From positions 505,976 to 569,975 of the forward strand of contig MNCI01004881.1 in the NCBI GenBank assembly GCA_015680685.1: DNA of 64,000 bases, given 5' to 3'. The first letter of the stretch is position 1, and the number at the start of each line of letters is the position of its first letter. The notes beneath the pieces are model-generated. The model was not told where the DNA came from, made no database searches, and saw only the letters and a list, made by a program, of their open reading frames with translations. Both the position numbers and the translations under genes were made by a program. This document shows, piece by piece, positions 11,968-22,014 of the stretch. This DNA is from Gnetum montanum. Lineage: Eukaryota; Streptophyta; Gnetopsida; Gnetales; Gnetaceae.

Positions 11968-13953
11968 CCAAGTGACTCATATCTTAGTTGACTTTGATTA
12001 GTTGTTCTCGTAGTTGATGAATACTTTCTTCAAGAATAATTTGTTGTTTTTCCATATTTGTCAACTTGGTATTGTCAGTAGTAAGCTTTTGATTTTCTTT
12101 TTGCAAGGCTATGAGAGCTTTAACATGTGAATATGTTTATGCCTTAGCAACATATGCATCCCACACTACCTTCTCTTTCTCCTTCTCCATCCTAATGTTG
12201 TGGGAAATCAGCCACCTTAGGTGATTGATCCTAAATTGATCAAGCTGGTTTGATGCTATGAACTATGCAAGGTCTCTACTCTATGCTCTTGAAGCTACTA
12301 ATTCTTCTTGTAACCTTTGCACTTCATTTTTTGCATGCTCAGCTCTAGTTTCTACCATGACCAAATTTCCATTTGTGGTAATTAAATCAAACTAGACTAA
12401 AGTAATATCGCTAGGAATATCAAAAATGTTTTGCATGACCTAGCCCGTTTGTAGTAGTGTGTCTAGTATATCTTCATGTTTTGCAAGAGTCATTGAGGTA
12501 CTAGTGAACATTTGAGTATATCTTGCTCCAAAAATGTTAGTTAATGGCATAAAAGGAATATTAAATGATTCCTTGATATGATCAGTGATGACCTTTGTGG
12601 CTCTTGCTACATCTTGGTGTTGCATGACCATAACTATTGTGCCTTCATGAATTTCAAGCATAACTTGGAATGATGCAACATTCTCAAAAATTTGTTATTT
12701 CTAATCATCCTCTCCTCTTATCTATAGTGACACCTACTCATTTGCTAGATCTCTAGAAATAGTGGGCCTAATAGATCTCTATCTTTCTTTGTACAGATTG
12801 GCCCCTTTCCTTGTTCCCTAACTTATAGTTTCTGCAATTTATTGTAGGTGGCTCATAGACAGTTTGTAATCTTGCAATGATGGTGGTGGAACTTCTTCTT
12901 CTTCTTGTTGTCTAGCAAGTGGTTGGTTGTTGGATCCTACTTGCTATTGTTGTTTGGTAGCTAGAAGGTTATCGGTAGGAGTTAAGCCTAAAGCTCCCTC
13001 AGTGCCTGCTAGTTTCTCTACTTAACCTTTTTTGGATGGCACCAAGTTGAACATCTTGGCATAGGAGGCATTTTGGGCTTTCCTTGGGACATCATTAGTG
13101 TATCCCAAGATTCCAACTTGTTTACATAGCTTCCTGATGAGGCAAGAGAATTGTAGTATAATATTTCCTACCTTCTTCTCCTCAAACTACCTTTGAATTT
13201 CTAGGAAGAGCAAATGGTTGATGTTGGCATTGAATTTCTCAATTAAGATTGCACTTCCTTTGGTCGCATACATTAATATTCTTTTGAGCCTTTTAGTTGG
13301 GAATGAGTGATATGTTTCAATCTTGAAATAAATATTTTCCTTTGCTAAAAGCTCATTGTAGTCTTTGTCTTCTTTGTCGTATGCCCTTTGCAACCCTAGG
13401 TTCTTGGCATCAGTGTCTAATCTTGTTGAAATCTGTGCCATGTTAACTCCTTTGTTTGGGATGGAGAGAGCCTTGAAAATTGCCTCTATTAAGTATGACA
13501 TAGAGGCTCCTTCAATTTTCACTGTAGCATTTGCTTATTTATTCTACCAAAATTGATATGTTTCCCCTAAATACCATTCATCACTATTGGAAAATGTGGG
13601 TCATAGAAAAGATTCTTGGAGTTACATCTTCATAGCTTATGAGAAAACTCCATAAAAGGAACAAAGTTGAATTCCACAATGATTGTGGACATGATGATTT
13701 TTCCTATGGCCTGGAGGCATTTTGGAGATAGTGTAAGGCATTGTCCTTATTCAGGTGCTAGTGGGACTTTTGCCTCTCCTTTTGAAAAATGTTTGGTAGT
13801 AGGAGTTTGTTAATGGATGCTAAATGAATGTGCTTCCTGCTTCACATGTTCGATCTATGGATTCTATTCTCCTACTTGGCCTCTCTTGCAGCCTCTTGAT
13901 CTCTTACTTATTAGCTATGAAGGTCCTTCTACTCCTGGTCTCTTTGGGGCCAT
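11968..13953 (-). pseudogene. ORF X of element F, N-terminal and middle part
   Basis: The ATG at 13951-13953 opens MAPKRPGVEGPS, close to MAPKRGQQGGPS in C. It lies directly after TGATTGCAG, a good plant 3' splice site. The middle shows KNLGLQRAYDKE, KIETYHSFPTKRL, and a block HIKESFNIPFMPLTNI with SMTLAKHEDILDTLLQTG that matches D residue for residue in pattern. With 413-1215 the total is about 930 codons, against 909 in D. The N-terminal half resembles, by layout and by the FP-x-LI-x-LC pattern seen in D, the putative plant transposon protein domain found in Athila-type elements; this is a weak family call. Stops and frameshifts are present. Confidence 0.7.
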
Positions 13954-15300
13954 CTGCAATCATTAAAATTTTAAGATTACCAAAGTGTTTAAATTGGTTC
14001 ATAATGGTTCATATTCCTTCTCGTACTCTTGGTTAGATGAAGTTCTTATTGTTTGATATGAGTTATGTTCTTTATTATGATTTTAGAGTTAGAAAAGCTT
14101 TGAAAAAAACCCCCTAAGTATTATATCGTCAAGTGTTATGACCTTCCACAATTATCATTTCCCTGTTTATTACATCCTAAATGGTTGATATGGTTAATTA
14201 GGAGAATTAATTAAGTATTTTGGCTTAAGTTTGATTAATTAATAATAATGTTCTAATTATTTTCTTATACTTAATCCTAATAGTATCTTCCACGCATTAG
14301 AAAAATTTTGGTTGGCTTAAGTTTTTAGATGCTTGATCAATGCACATGCCCCCCTCCACCCACGACTAAGTTGAGTGTTCTGGGATCAACAAGATTCAAG
14401 AATTTCAGAAATTGAAGCTATATGGACAAAGTTATGGCCTTGGGAAGTTAGTGTGCAAGAGCCGTGAGGAAAAATTGGAAAAAATTCTCTTGCTATAAAA
14501 TGAAGGAATGAAAAATTTTGCTAACTCTTGCACGTATATATACTATTTTTATATGCATGACATCGTAGAGGCTATGATGTCACCACTAAAAAAGTTCAAA
14601 TTTTTGTTGAATTTTTAGGGAAAAAAGAGTTAATTGGAATGTTTGGAAGATGTGAATCTTATCCAAAGGATCTTGGATCATTCATGTTGCTTAGATTTTG
14701 AAAACTTGGTGTTCAAAGTTCATAAGGAAGGAATCTCAAGCAATGGAACATATAGGAGATGGATGAAGGGTTATGAACATATGGATAGGTTAATGATCGT
14801 AAGGTAAGTAAACATTGAATTTTGAAGTGTTATTGAAGGCACAAGATGATGTGGATTTTATTGGTAGGTATGAGACACAACAGTTATACAAGTGGGTCCT
14901 CCCCAAAGCAGGCTCGAGCCCTTACTGCCCTTGTATAACCACACCTATAAGTGTCCATAAGCACCTAAGGAGTTGAATGTAAAACATACCTATCCTTCGA
15001 AACACACATGTTTGTATTTCCAAAAAGGGAAAACAACATTATTATATAGAACCATAAAGTTGTGATTAAATATACAGTGAGATGAAATTAATTGTATAAG
15101 GGATTGCTGAAATTAGGACGTGATGTATCTTACCATAGGCATAATGAATTCTTGTGTGTAATCTATGGTTAAAGTAATCATTAGCCTCTCTATCCAAGAT
15201 TCAAACCAAGTCCAAATGACTTTCTAGTGACATCACATTATTTCATCCCTAGGATGACATCGCATTATTTCATCCCTAGGATTTCCAACCATAAGACTAC
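13954..15300 (-). other. 3' spacer of element F upstream of ORF X
   Basis: Noncoding on both strands. Reading minus: the TTTGGGGAGGACC block and hairpin (14883-14939), a polypurine-like CTTAGTCGTGGGTGGAGGGG (14350-14369), an AT-rich stretch, then the GATTGCAG acceptor against ORF X. Element C is inserted at 15300; the last five bases are ACTAC. Confidence 0.7.
14883..14939 (-). ncRNA. Conserved spacer hairpin, copy in F
   Basis: Arms GTTATACAAG and CTTGTATAAC (14883-14892 and 14930-14939) are perfectly complementary and enclose GGCTCGAGCC and the purine run TTTGGGGAGGACC. H has G:C where this copy has A:T in both arms. It is a cis RNA element of the retrotransposon rather than an RNA gene; its role is unknown. 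Confidence 0.5.
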
Positions 15301-16176
15301 TGATGAATCATGGTTTGTCAGGTGCTGATATCAGACCCTTGATAACTAGGTGCTGATATCGGATCCTTGATATCAAACCCTCGATATCGGGTATGCGATA
15401 TTGCAGCCTCACTAGCAATATCGGATACACGATATCGTGGTTCCTGTGTGAGCCTATAAATACACAATTGGGCACATGGGAGAGTCATAGGAAAAGTTAG
15501 TATTATAGTAGGATATTTTTTTTTAGTTTTCAATTCCTCTCAACCCTTTCCCTAGTGCATGCCCGCAGTGTGATGATTGTAATGGTAAAAAACGTTTATT
15601 CGAGTGTGACGTACTTGTACATGCACATGATCAGCAATAAAGATCGAGATTACTTCATCATTGCAGCATTCACTTAGTTTTAACTAGTATTTATTACTTT
15701 CTTACTTAATATCTCTTTACCTTCCTCTATCCTTGTTATTAAATTGGGAATGAGTATGACTTAATCACGAGCATTTAAGTGTGACTACTTGGTATCCCAG
15801 TAGCATACCTAGGACATGTGCTTGGTAATCCCAGTAGTAGTACACAAGGTCCAAGATGTGTATGGATGATTAAGGACAAATGCTCATCGTACTTAAGCTA
15901 GCTTAGATTCTCTTCTCTCATTTCCTCTTAGCTTAAAACAAAGTTATTTTCCATTGCCTCTAGGAGTAGCACTAGTTTAGAACCACATCATACACCTCAC
16001 TTTGGACTAAACCATACGTGACAAAGAAAATACTAGTCTAGGTGGGAAGACAACAAACTGCATTCAACATGTAACTATCTAAATACCACAACTAGTCCAT
16101 CTGCGGAGTTTGATTGGATCATGTGTGAACACTCATATTCGTATGGTTGAGTGTAGGGGTACCTCACCACACATCA
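15301..16176 (+). repeat. 5' LTR of element C
   Basis: 876 bp, TGATGAATCA to ACACATCA. U3 is built of repeated words such as GGTGCTGATATC and CTTGATAAC, then GATATCG. TATA box at 15455-15462 and AATAAA at 15636-15641. Confidence 0.92.
15455..15462 (+). promoter_or_regulatory. TATA box of element C 5' LTR
   Basis: TATAAATA after GAGCC, just downstream of the GATATC-word array. Confidence 0.6.
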
Positions 16177-16177
16177 T

Positions 16178-16195
16178 TGGCACCATTGCCAAGGA
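16178..16195 (+). other. Primer binding site of element C
   Basis: TGGCACCATTGCCAAGGA, one base after the LTR; a decayed tRNA-Asp site followed by the TGGTGCTAGTTA leader text shared with D and H. Confidence 0.8.
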
Positions 16196-16306
16196 TGGTG
16201 CTAGTTATTTAGATTAGTTACATCACCCAAGATCACTATGACAAAGCCTTGATGATATATCTTTTAGAAAAAGTAATTGCAAATAAGTCACACACAATTC
16301 ACAATA

Positions 16307-18306
16307 GTGTCTCTCTCACAAGACTATGATAACGCAACAACTAGTAAGGTAATTCATTAGAGAACCAACAAATTATATGATGATGAAGATGAAGTTGGGA
16401 GTACTCAATCTTATGCAAGGGTCCCCTATGTACATAAACAAAGACAACATCATCCCAACTTACAAACTCATAATCTACCTAGTGATGATGAACCCCTGCT
16501 GGCCACCAAGAGCCTAATGCATATACAAGAGGCTATTTGAATATCCTGCAGGCATCGTAAGGAAAGTTGTCTACCCAGGCTTGATTTATACAACTTTCCA
16601 AAGTTTTTAGGAGGCTATGATTTAGATCTACAACATCATTTACAAGCCTTTCATGATGCCTATGTATGGAACAATATTGATAATGGATGACAAAAACTTA
16701 AGCAAAAGTATGGTATAGGTTCTTAAGACCAAGATCAATTCAATGTTGGCCGACAATGATAGAACTCTTCAATGAAAGATATCAAACTTATGTAAGAGTG
16801 TCAGCCTTGAGGAGACAAATCCAAGAGTGGAAACAAGAGCAACATGAACCCTTGGACATGGCCTTAGAAAGATACTATTTTTTGTTAAACAACTGCCTAG
16901 GCCATGGATTCTTTGAGGAAAGGCTAATGTATCACATCATGGATGGGCTCTGTAATGAAACAAGGGAGACCCCATGGATGTATGCTTGAGGTAAACTATA
17001 CGAGCTACAAACCCAACAATTCCAAGAGCTTATTAAGTGGGCAGTAAAAGAAGAAGGAGAAATAGCTAAGTGGGAGAATGTTGAAAGCTCTCAATAGGAC
17101 CAAAATCTTGGATTAGCAAAGGTCCATAATCATGAAGAGGAGAAATCAACTCACCTCAAGGAGGTGAAATCATCTTTGCCAATACTACAATCACTAGATG
17201 AAATTGAGGCAAAGATTAATAAGATGATGAAATGGTTGCATGAAAAATGTGGAGAATATACCAACACTATTAGAGGTAGAACCATGACAAACCAAGAAGT
17301 AGGATAGAACACCCTTAGACAATCAAAAAGAAGGGTTGAAGAGAATAAGAACTCATTTGCTAATCATACGTATCAATGTAACATTTGCCTGTACAATCAC
17401 CCCAAAGGTCAATGCTCAATCATGTCACATTTACATGAGCATTGGGGAAGAATGCTACATCCAGAGTTTGTACAAAAATATTGTGTTCAATCACAGTGGA
17501 AAAAATCCCAGTCGTGGTCACATCCTTCATATCATCTAAGCCTAAGTGCTTACTAGGTTCAACATCCTGTTTCCCCATTCGGGTCAACATCTTCTATGTC
17601 ACCACATTGTTATTATTCTCCTAAGTACTATCAGCTTGCATCCTTTCCAACAAGATCACCACCTCATGTGCCTTACACTTCTCCTCACCCCTAATATTCT
17701 CATCCTTCACCTCCTTCTACATCACCACCAGTTGTTCTAGAAGGTTTTGCACCACAACACCAATCCATGAACATCACTTACATTGCTACTATTAACAATA
17801 GTGGGGGTCCTCCATAACACCAGAAGCATCCTTTCTTTAGAAATGACCACAGGAAGGAACTGCATAGTTCCAAGACCACTACATCCTCCCACTCAGCACA
17901 AGTTCAACACTATGGTGCATCCTTCTCCTCAAATCCAATGCCTCGTGTTACCTTATTAGGGCCATCGATCAAAACTACAAAAACTATGGGGCCCAATGAA
18001 TATAGCCATGTAGGGAGACATACCAATCCTTGCATACCATCTTACAGTCATGGGTGCCATAGTGGGTCAACTCCTTATCAATTAACCAGATCTTATAACT
18101 TGCCCCATTATGTCAACATTAATCAAGTGTGTGAACCCTAGTTTGGGCACATTTCAACCACCACATCAAAAGACACCTAATGGGTTGGATATGACCAAGT
18201 TCCAATATTTCCAACATGCATGGATCCTAACCTTTCATTTATTAATTCTAGCTATGATCAAAAGCTTAGTTATGGGGGTATCCCCCATTCTAACAAACGA
18301 AATTAA
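16307..18306 (+). pseudogene. gag: gag of element C
   Basis: The start is GTG (16307) where H has ATG. The capsid core is at 16600-17000, with the blocks LFNERYQTYVRVSALRRQIQ and EWKQEQHEPLDMALERYYF visible, and a helix GLCNETRETPWMYA. A zinc-knuckle-like CNICLYNHPKGQC is near 17377. The C-terminal part is Ser/Pro/His-rich with a repeated SPPHVPYTSPHP flavour. The last residues LSYGGIPHSN match the SHGG tail of pol in A and I, so the frame joins gag to the pol end. In-frame stops (for example 16538, 16688, 17095) break it. Confidence 0.8.
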
Positions 18307-19686
18307 TAAATGTTTTTCTTTTTCTTTTATTTTACAATTTTTTGTTTTCCAGTTTTTCATCTTTTAATTTTTTGTTTTATCTTTTTATTTATTGGTTCAT
18401 CTTTTTATTTATTGTTTTATCTTTTTATCTTTTTATGGGTAATCTCATCTATGAATAAAACACTCATGTGACTCGTTGGTTGAGGTGTTGTTCTATGCTA
18501 TCAAGTCTTGGGTAACTAATTATTTGGATAGTGAGCCCACCACATCCACCCAACCATTCTATTAATAAGAGGTTCTACTCTGGGTATGATGATATTTTTA
18601 TCATCATAGAAACTTAAAAGTAATTTTGTGCTCATTATGCCTAGAGCAAAGAATGATGGACTAAGAAGGAATGGCCAAGGTCTGACATCAAGGGGACTTG
18701 TGGATTCTCTTTGGTGACATCTATAAGGTGCTATCATGTAGCTTGGTTGTATTAAGATCCTTGTAGATCTAACGAAAAATGGGAGTAAGAGTAATGAAGG
18801 CACTTAATAAAAAAAACCCCAATGCTATTCTAGGGGGTTCCACTAGAAAGGCATGCACCCATGCTTGAAGGTAGGCAGCTTCTCTGGATTATGCATCTAA
18901 AAAAAAAAAAGAATGTATGTCACAAATTCCCAATCACTCCTCCCTTGAATGAAATGCTAAGTGATCATACACCTTGTTGTCGTGATACTCTTATGGTTGT
19001 CCATCATTGGATGAAGCAATGTGATGTCATTGATTATAGGAATGGACTTGGTCTTGATTTTGGAGCGACAGGCTAATGACACATTAATCACATCCTACAC
19101 TCAATATTCATTGTGCCATGGGTCAGTTACCTCATGTCCCAATATCTGCAATCCCTTCTACAATTCACCTCATCTCACTGTCCATGTATTTGTGACTTGT
19201 GCCTTGTGTAGCATTGAATTCATACCTCATCACAGTGGTATCTACATGTGTGTGTTTTGTGGAACTAGCGTGGATTACCCTTAACCCTTCTAGTGCCTAC
19301 GGACATTTTAAGGTGTGGTTACACAAGGGCATTATAGGTTGGAACCTACTTTGGGGAGGACCCACTTGCATGACTTTTGTAATTTATACTTGTTGCATAC
19401 CACCACATCGTTTTATACCCTTTGAGTACTTCATTGCCAAATCTATTTTTTCCTTTGTCATCATTTTATCAAATGTTCCTCAAAACCATTACATGTCCTT
19501 TGATGTGTCACCTAAAAAAACCAAGTCCAACATGAAACTTTTAGGGCAACTTCCTTGAAAAAATTTCTAACTCTAAAATCACACTAAGCAAAGAATTCAA
19601 CATTTACTAAAGGTAATAAGTAAGGTATGAAATAATTGAACTTCTTTCAATAACCTTACTAAAAATTGATATTTGTGTGATTATAT
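18307..19686 (+). other. 3' spacer of element C
   Basis: No convincing gene. A T-rich tract with ATCTTTTTATTTATT words follows the gag stop (18310-18440). Blocks shared with D follow (GACATCAAGGGGACTTGT at 18684; ACGAAAAATGGGAGTAAGAG at 18771). The hairpin block is at 19318-19374. The last bases before ORF X, TGTGTGATTATAT, look like a mutated acceptor (D has TTAATTATAG). Confidence 0.7.
19318..19374 (+). ncRNA. Conserved spacer hairpin, copy in C
   Basis: Arms GTTACACAAG and CTTGCATGAC pair at seven positions plus one G:T, with two mismatches. The loop has GGTTGGAACC and CTTTGGGGAGGACCCA. This is the weakest paired copy. Confidence 0.4.
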
Positions 19687-20124
19687 ATGGCCCCTAAAAG
19701 AGGACAACAAGGAGGACCTTCTCAAGGTGCAACTAAACGTCCAAGGGAAGGCAAAAGCCAAGGACCTCATGCAGAACATGTGGATTAGGAGGCACAATCA
19801 TTCAACATCCATCAGGGAACTCCTATCACTGCATGATCTAGCCAAGAAAAAGGTGGAGAGGTTAGGGCTCAAGCCTATGAAGAGGAACAATGGCTATTTG
19901 TGGCATGGCATGTCAAGGCCAATCAAGTGTTCCCACAACTTCCATGTCCATGGGAAGTGCCGACTCCATTAAACATTGGAACATCAGCATGGACAGCTCA
20001 TAATCCTTCAATAGAAGAGAAGAAACATTAGGTGCTTCTTCAATGGTATCAATCTTAGAAGCTTGAAGTGTAGGACAAAGGAAAGGCACCCATGGAGGAG
20101 CCACCACCACTAGGAATCAAATGA
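19687..20124 (+). pseudogene. ORF X of element C, internally deleted
   Basis: ATG at 19687 gives MAPKRGQQGGPSQGATKRP, a basic N-terminus, then a run homologous to the first 70 residues of D. The frame then jumps to the C-terminal block FVAWHVKANQVFPQLPCPWE, VPTPLNIGTSAWTAHNP and EEKKH and ends MEEPPPLGIK with TGA at 20122-20124. About 2.3 kb of the middle is missing relative to D and F. A few in-frame stops are present. Confidence 0.72.
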
Positions 20125-20292
20125 GTTCCAATAAATTTTGTAATTTTTATGTTTGTGTCCCAATTATGTTGTATTCAATTTTCCAATACAGCATGAATAA
20201 ATTTCTAGTTAGTCAGTAATCCCATACCTATCCACTATGTAATCAATTGAGCTTGCTCCTCACTTTCTTTGACTTGAGGACAAGTTGTTATT

Positions 20293-20306
20293 CAGTCGTG
20301 GGGGTA
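20293..20306 (+). promoter_or_regulatory. Polypurine tract of element C
   Basis: CAGTCGTGGGGGTA next to the TGATGAATCA that opens the 3' LTR. Confidence 0.8.
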
Positions 20307-20443
20307 TGATGAATCATGGTTTGTCAGGTGCTGATATCGGACCCTTGTTAACCAGGTGCTGATATTAGACCCTTGTTAACCAGGTATTGATATTGTACCC
20401 TTGATAACCAATTGCTGATATCAGACCCTCGATATTAGGTATG
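20307..20443 (+). repeat. 3' LTR of element C, truncated to its first 137 bp
   Basis: Matches the start of the 5' LTR, with the word unit (GCTGATATC, CTTGTTAACCAGGT) repeated in a different copy number, and stops after ATTAGGTATG. The next bases (TTGATAAATTCTCC) belong to the spacer of H on the minus strand. Confidence 0.8.
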
Positions 20444-21476
20444 TTGATAAATTCTCCTTAATAATTAGCCCTTTTCGAAGCCCTTAGTTTTTTTAAGCAT
20501 GAGGTGATTACAGCATACTATTCCCAAGGCTATGAGGTAACTAAAATCATCAAGCTATTCATACTATTTTGATCAAATACTATTAGTTACCATGATGTTC
20601 AAAAATAAGATGGAAAAATTTCAAAAATTTTAAAGTAGGCATCCCTAGCCCCCATGACTAATATGCATAATTTTGGAAGCACATAGTTTTTGAATAATTG
20701 AAATCAAAGGTCTAATTTAGAAGATAGTCAAGAAATATTAATGGATATGGAAATAGAAAAAGTAAGAAAACATTAATGAAACAGATGAGAAGTAGTTCCA
20801 AAATCATGCATAAATTCAGAGAAATCATCATTGATGTTTTGGAAGATGTGAAGGTTAGTTCAAAGCCATGATCAACAAAAGTTATGCAAGCGGTTCCTCC
20901 CCAAAGTAGGCTTCTACCATAATGCCCTTGCATAACCACTTATATAGATTTCTGTGGGCACTTGAGAAGTTAAATGTAAATCATGCCTTTGTTCCAAAAA
21001 ACACACAACTACCATGGTTAGGATGTTGCACTATACTACACAAAACCAAAAGGCTCATAATTGCATGCAGCAGTAAGGTGAATAATGGAATGAGAAGGGG
21101 TTGCAAAGATCGGGATGTAAGGTACTTAACCATGTTCACAATAGGTTCTTATGATAGGTGTGATTAAAATGATCAACATACCTATCTGTCTAGCTTCAGA
21201 ACAAGTCCATACCATGAACAATGACCTTGCATTGATGTGTTCCATCCTACCAACCACCATGAGTCCACAACCACCTCAAAGAAAAATCATTACTCCAAAA
21301 AGAGAAGAAGGAAGGAAGGGCCTTAGTTAGAGGGGTTCCTTCAAGCATGGGTAACATGTCTTTCCAACCCCATAACCAATTCTTGTAGCCATTATTGTGT
21401 CTAAAGGGTATGCTTTGAATTCTCATTATAGTTTATTATTTTTCTTATGTGTTTTTTCTTTTTTTTTGTTTGTGTT
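20444..21476 (-). other. 3' spacer of element H
   Basis: Noncoding. On the minus strand it has the CTTAGACACAATA-like and AAAGCATACCC text shared with A and B, the hairpin (20881-20936) and a polypurine-like TTAGTCATGGGGGC (20647-20660) that corresponds to the second such tract in A, B and D. It then stops at the junction with C's LTR before reaching ORF X. Confidence 0.65.
20881..20936 (-). ncRNA. Conserved spacer hairpin, copy in H
   Basis: Arms GTTATGCAAG and CTTGCATAAC (20881-20890, 20927-20936) are perfectly complementary; between them lie the shared GCCTACTTTGGGGAGGA text on the minus strand. Compare F (ATACAAG/CTTGTAT) and D (ACATAAG/CTTGTGT) for compensatory changes. Confidence 0.5.
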
Positions 21477-22013
21477 TTTTTAGGATGGGAACCACACCAT
21501 GCAAAGACAAAGCTTCCTTTTTATTGGTTGATGGAGGAATGATTATACATTCAAAGAGGAGTCATAAACCACATGAAGGAAGTCAAGAAGAGAACCCAAC
21601 AAGTTCCCTTGAGGTCACACCCTTTGCCATTCCCACTTGGTCACTCCCTCTTTCTTCAAGGTACAATGATCATTGATTAATTTTAGTTTCATAAAAGAAG
21701 AACCAGTTTTTTTCCATTAAAAGTACCTTTTATTCAAAGAACTAGAGGGATGGATGAGGTGGTCTNCTTTTAATGGAAAAAAACTGGTTCTTCTTTTATG
21801 AAACTAAAATTAATCAATGATCATTGTACCTTGAAGAAAGAGGGAGTGACCAAGTGGGAATGGCAAAGGGTGTGACCTCAAGGGAACTTGTTGGGTTCTC
21901 TTCTTGACTTCCTTCATGTGGTTTATGACTCCTCTTTGAATGTATAATCATTCCTCCATCAACCAATAAAAAGGAAGCTTTGTCTTTGCATGGTGTGGTT
22001 CCCATCCTAAAAA
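21477..22013. repeat. Perfect 247-bp inverted duplicate flanked by single Ns (likely assembly artefact)
   Basis: 21477-21723 and 21767-22013 appear to be exact reverse complements, both 247 bp. The right copy is bounded by an N at 21766 and another at 22014. It falls where D has the last 110 or so bases of gag and its spacer. An exact arm match in such decayed surroundings, with N bounds, points to a misplaced contig or gap fill, not biology. Confidence 0.8.
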
Positions 22014-22014
22014 N

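Larger units (their letters stand above)
1..15300 (-). mobile_element. Element F: fragmented pol-less LTR retrotransposon (outermost layer)
   Basis: Seen: read on the minus strand, this element runs from a 3' spacer (15300 to 13954) through ORF X (13953-11968, then 1215-413) to a 3' LTR that is cut by the window edge (218 to 1). The solo LTR G plus element A (1216-11962) interrupt ORF X. The interrupted halves line up with the uninterrupted ORF X of element D at 48206-50934, which shows that they were once continuous. Its gag, primer binding site and 5' LTR are not in this interval; they would lie beyond the insertion point of C at 15300 and were probably lost at the junction near 20443. It is the oldest layer here, because everything at 1216-11962 and at 15301 sits inside it. 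Confidence 0.8.
15301..20443 (+). mobile_element. Element C: pol-less LTR retrotransposon (gag + internally deleted ORF X)
   Basis: The element has a full 5' LTR, a primer binding site, gag, a spacer with the hairpin block, a shortened ORF X, a polypurine tract and the first 137 bp of the 3' LTR. No protease, RT, RNase H or integrase motif is present between gag and the spacer. It is inserted in F. The 3' LTR stops matching the 5' LTR after GATATTAGGTATG and runs straight into minus-strand H sequence, so the TSD cannot be checked. Confidence 0.88.

Noticed and set aside
16178-16195. Primer site for initiator Met tRNA
   Set aside because: All primer sites here read TGGCACC-GTTGCC-GGGA, which fits tRNA-Asp and not the TGGTATCAGAGC of initiator Met.
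21449-22005. Two mirror-image ORFs of 63-75 codons
   Set aside because: They are the same sequence in the two arms of the suspect inverted duplicate, in a noncoding spacer.
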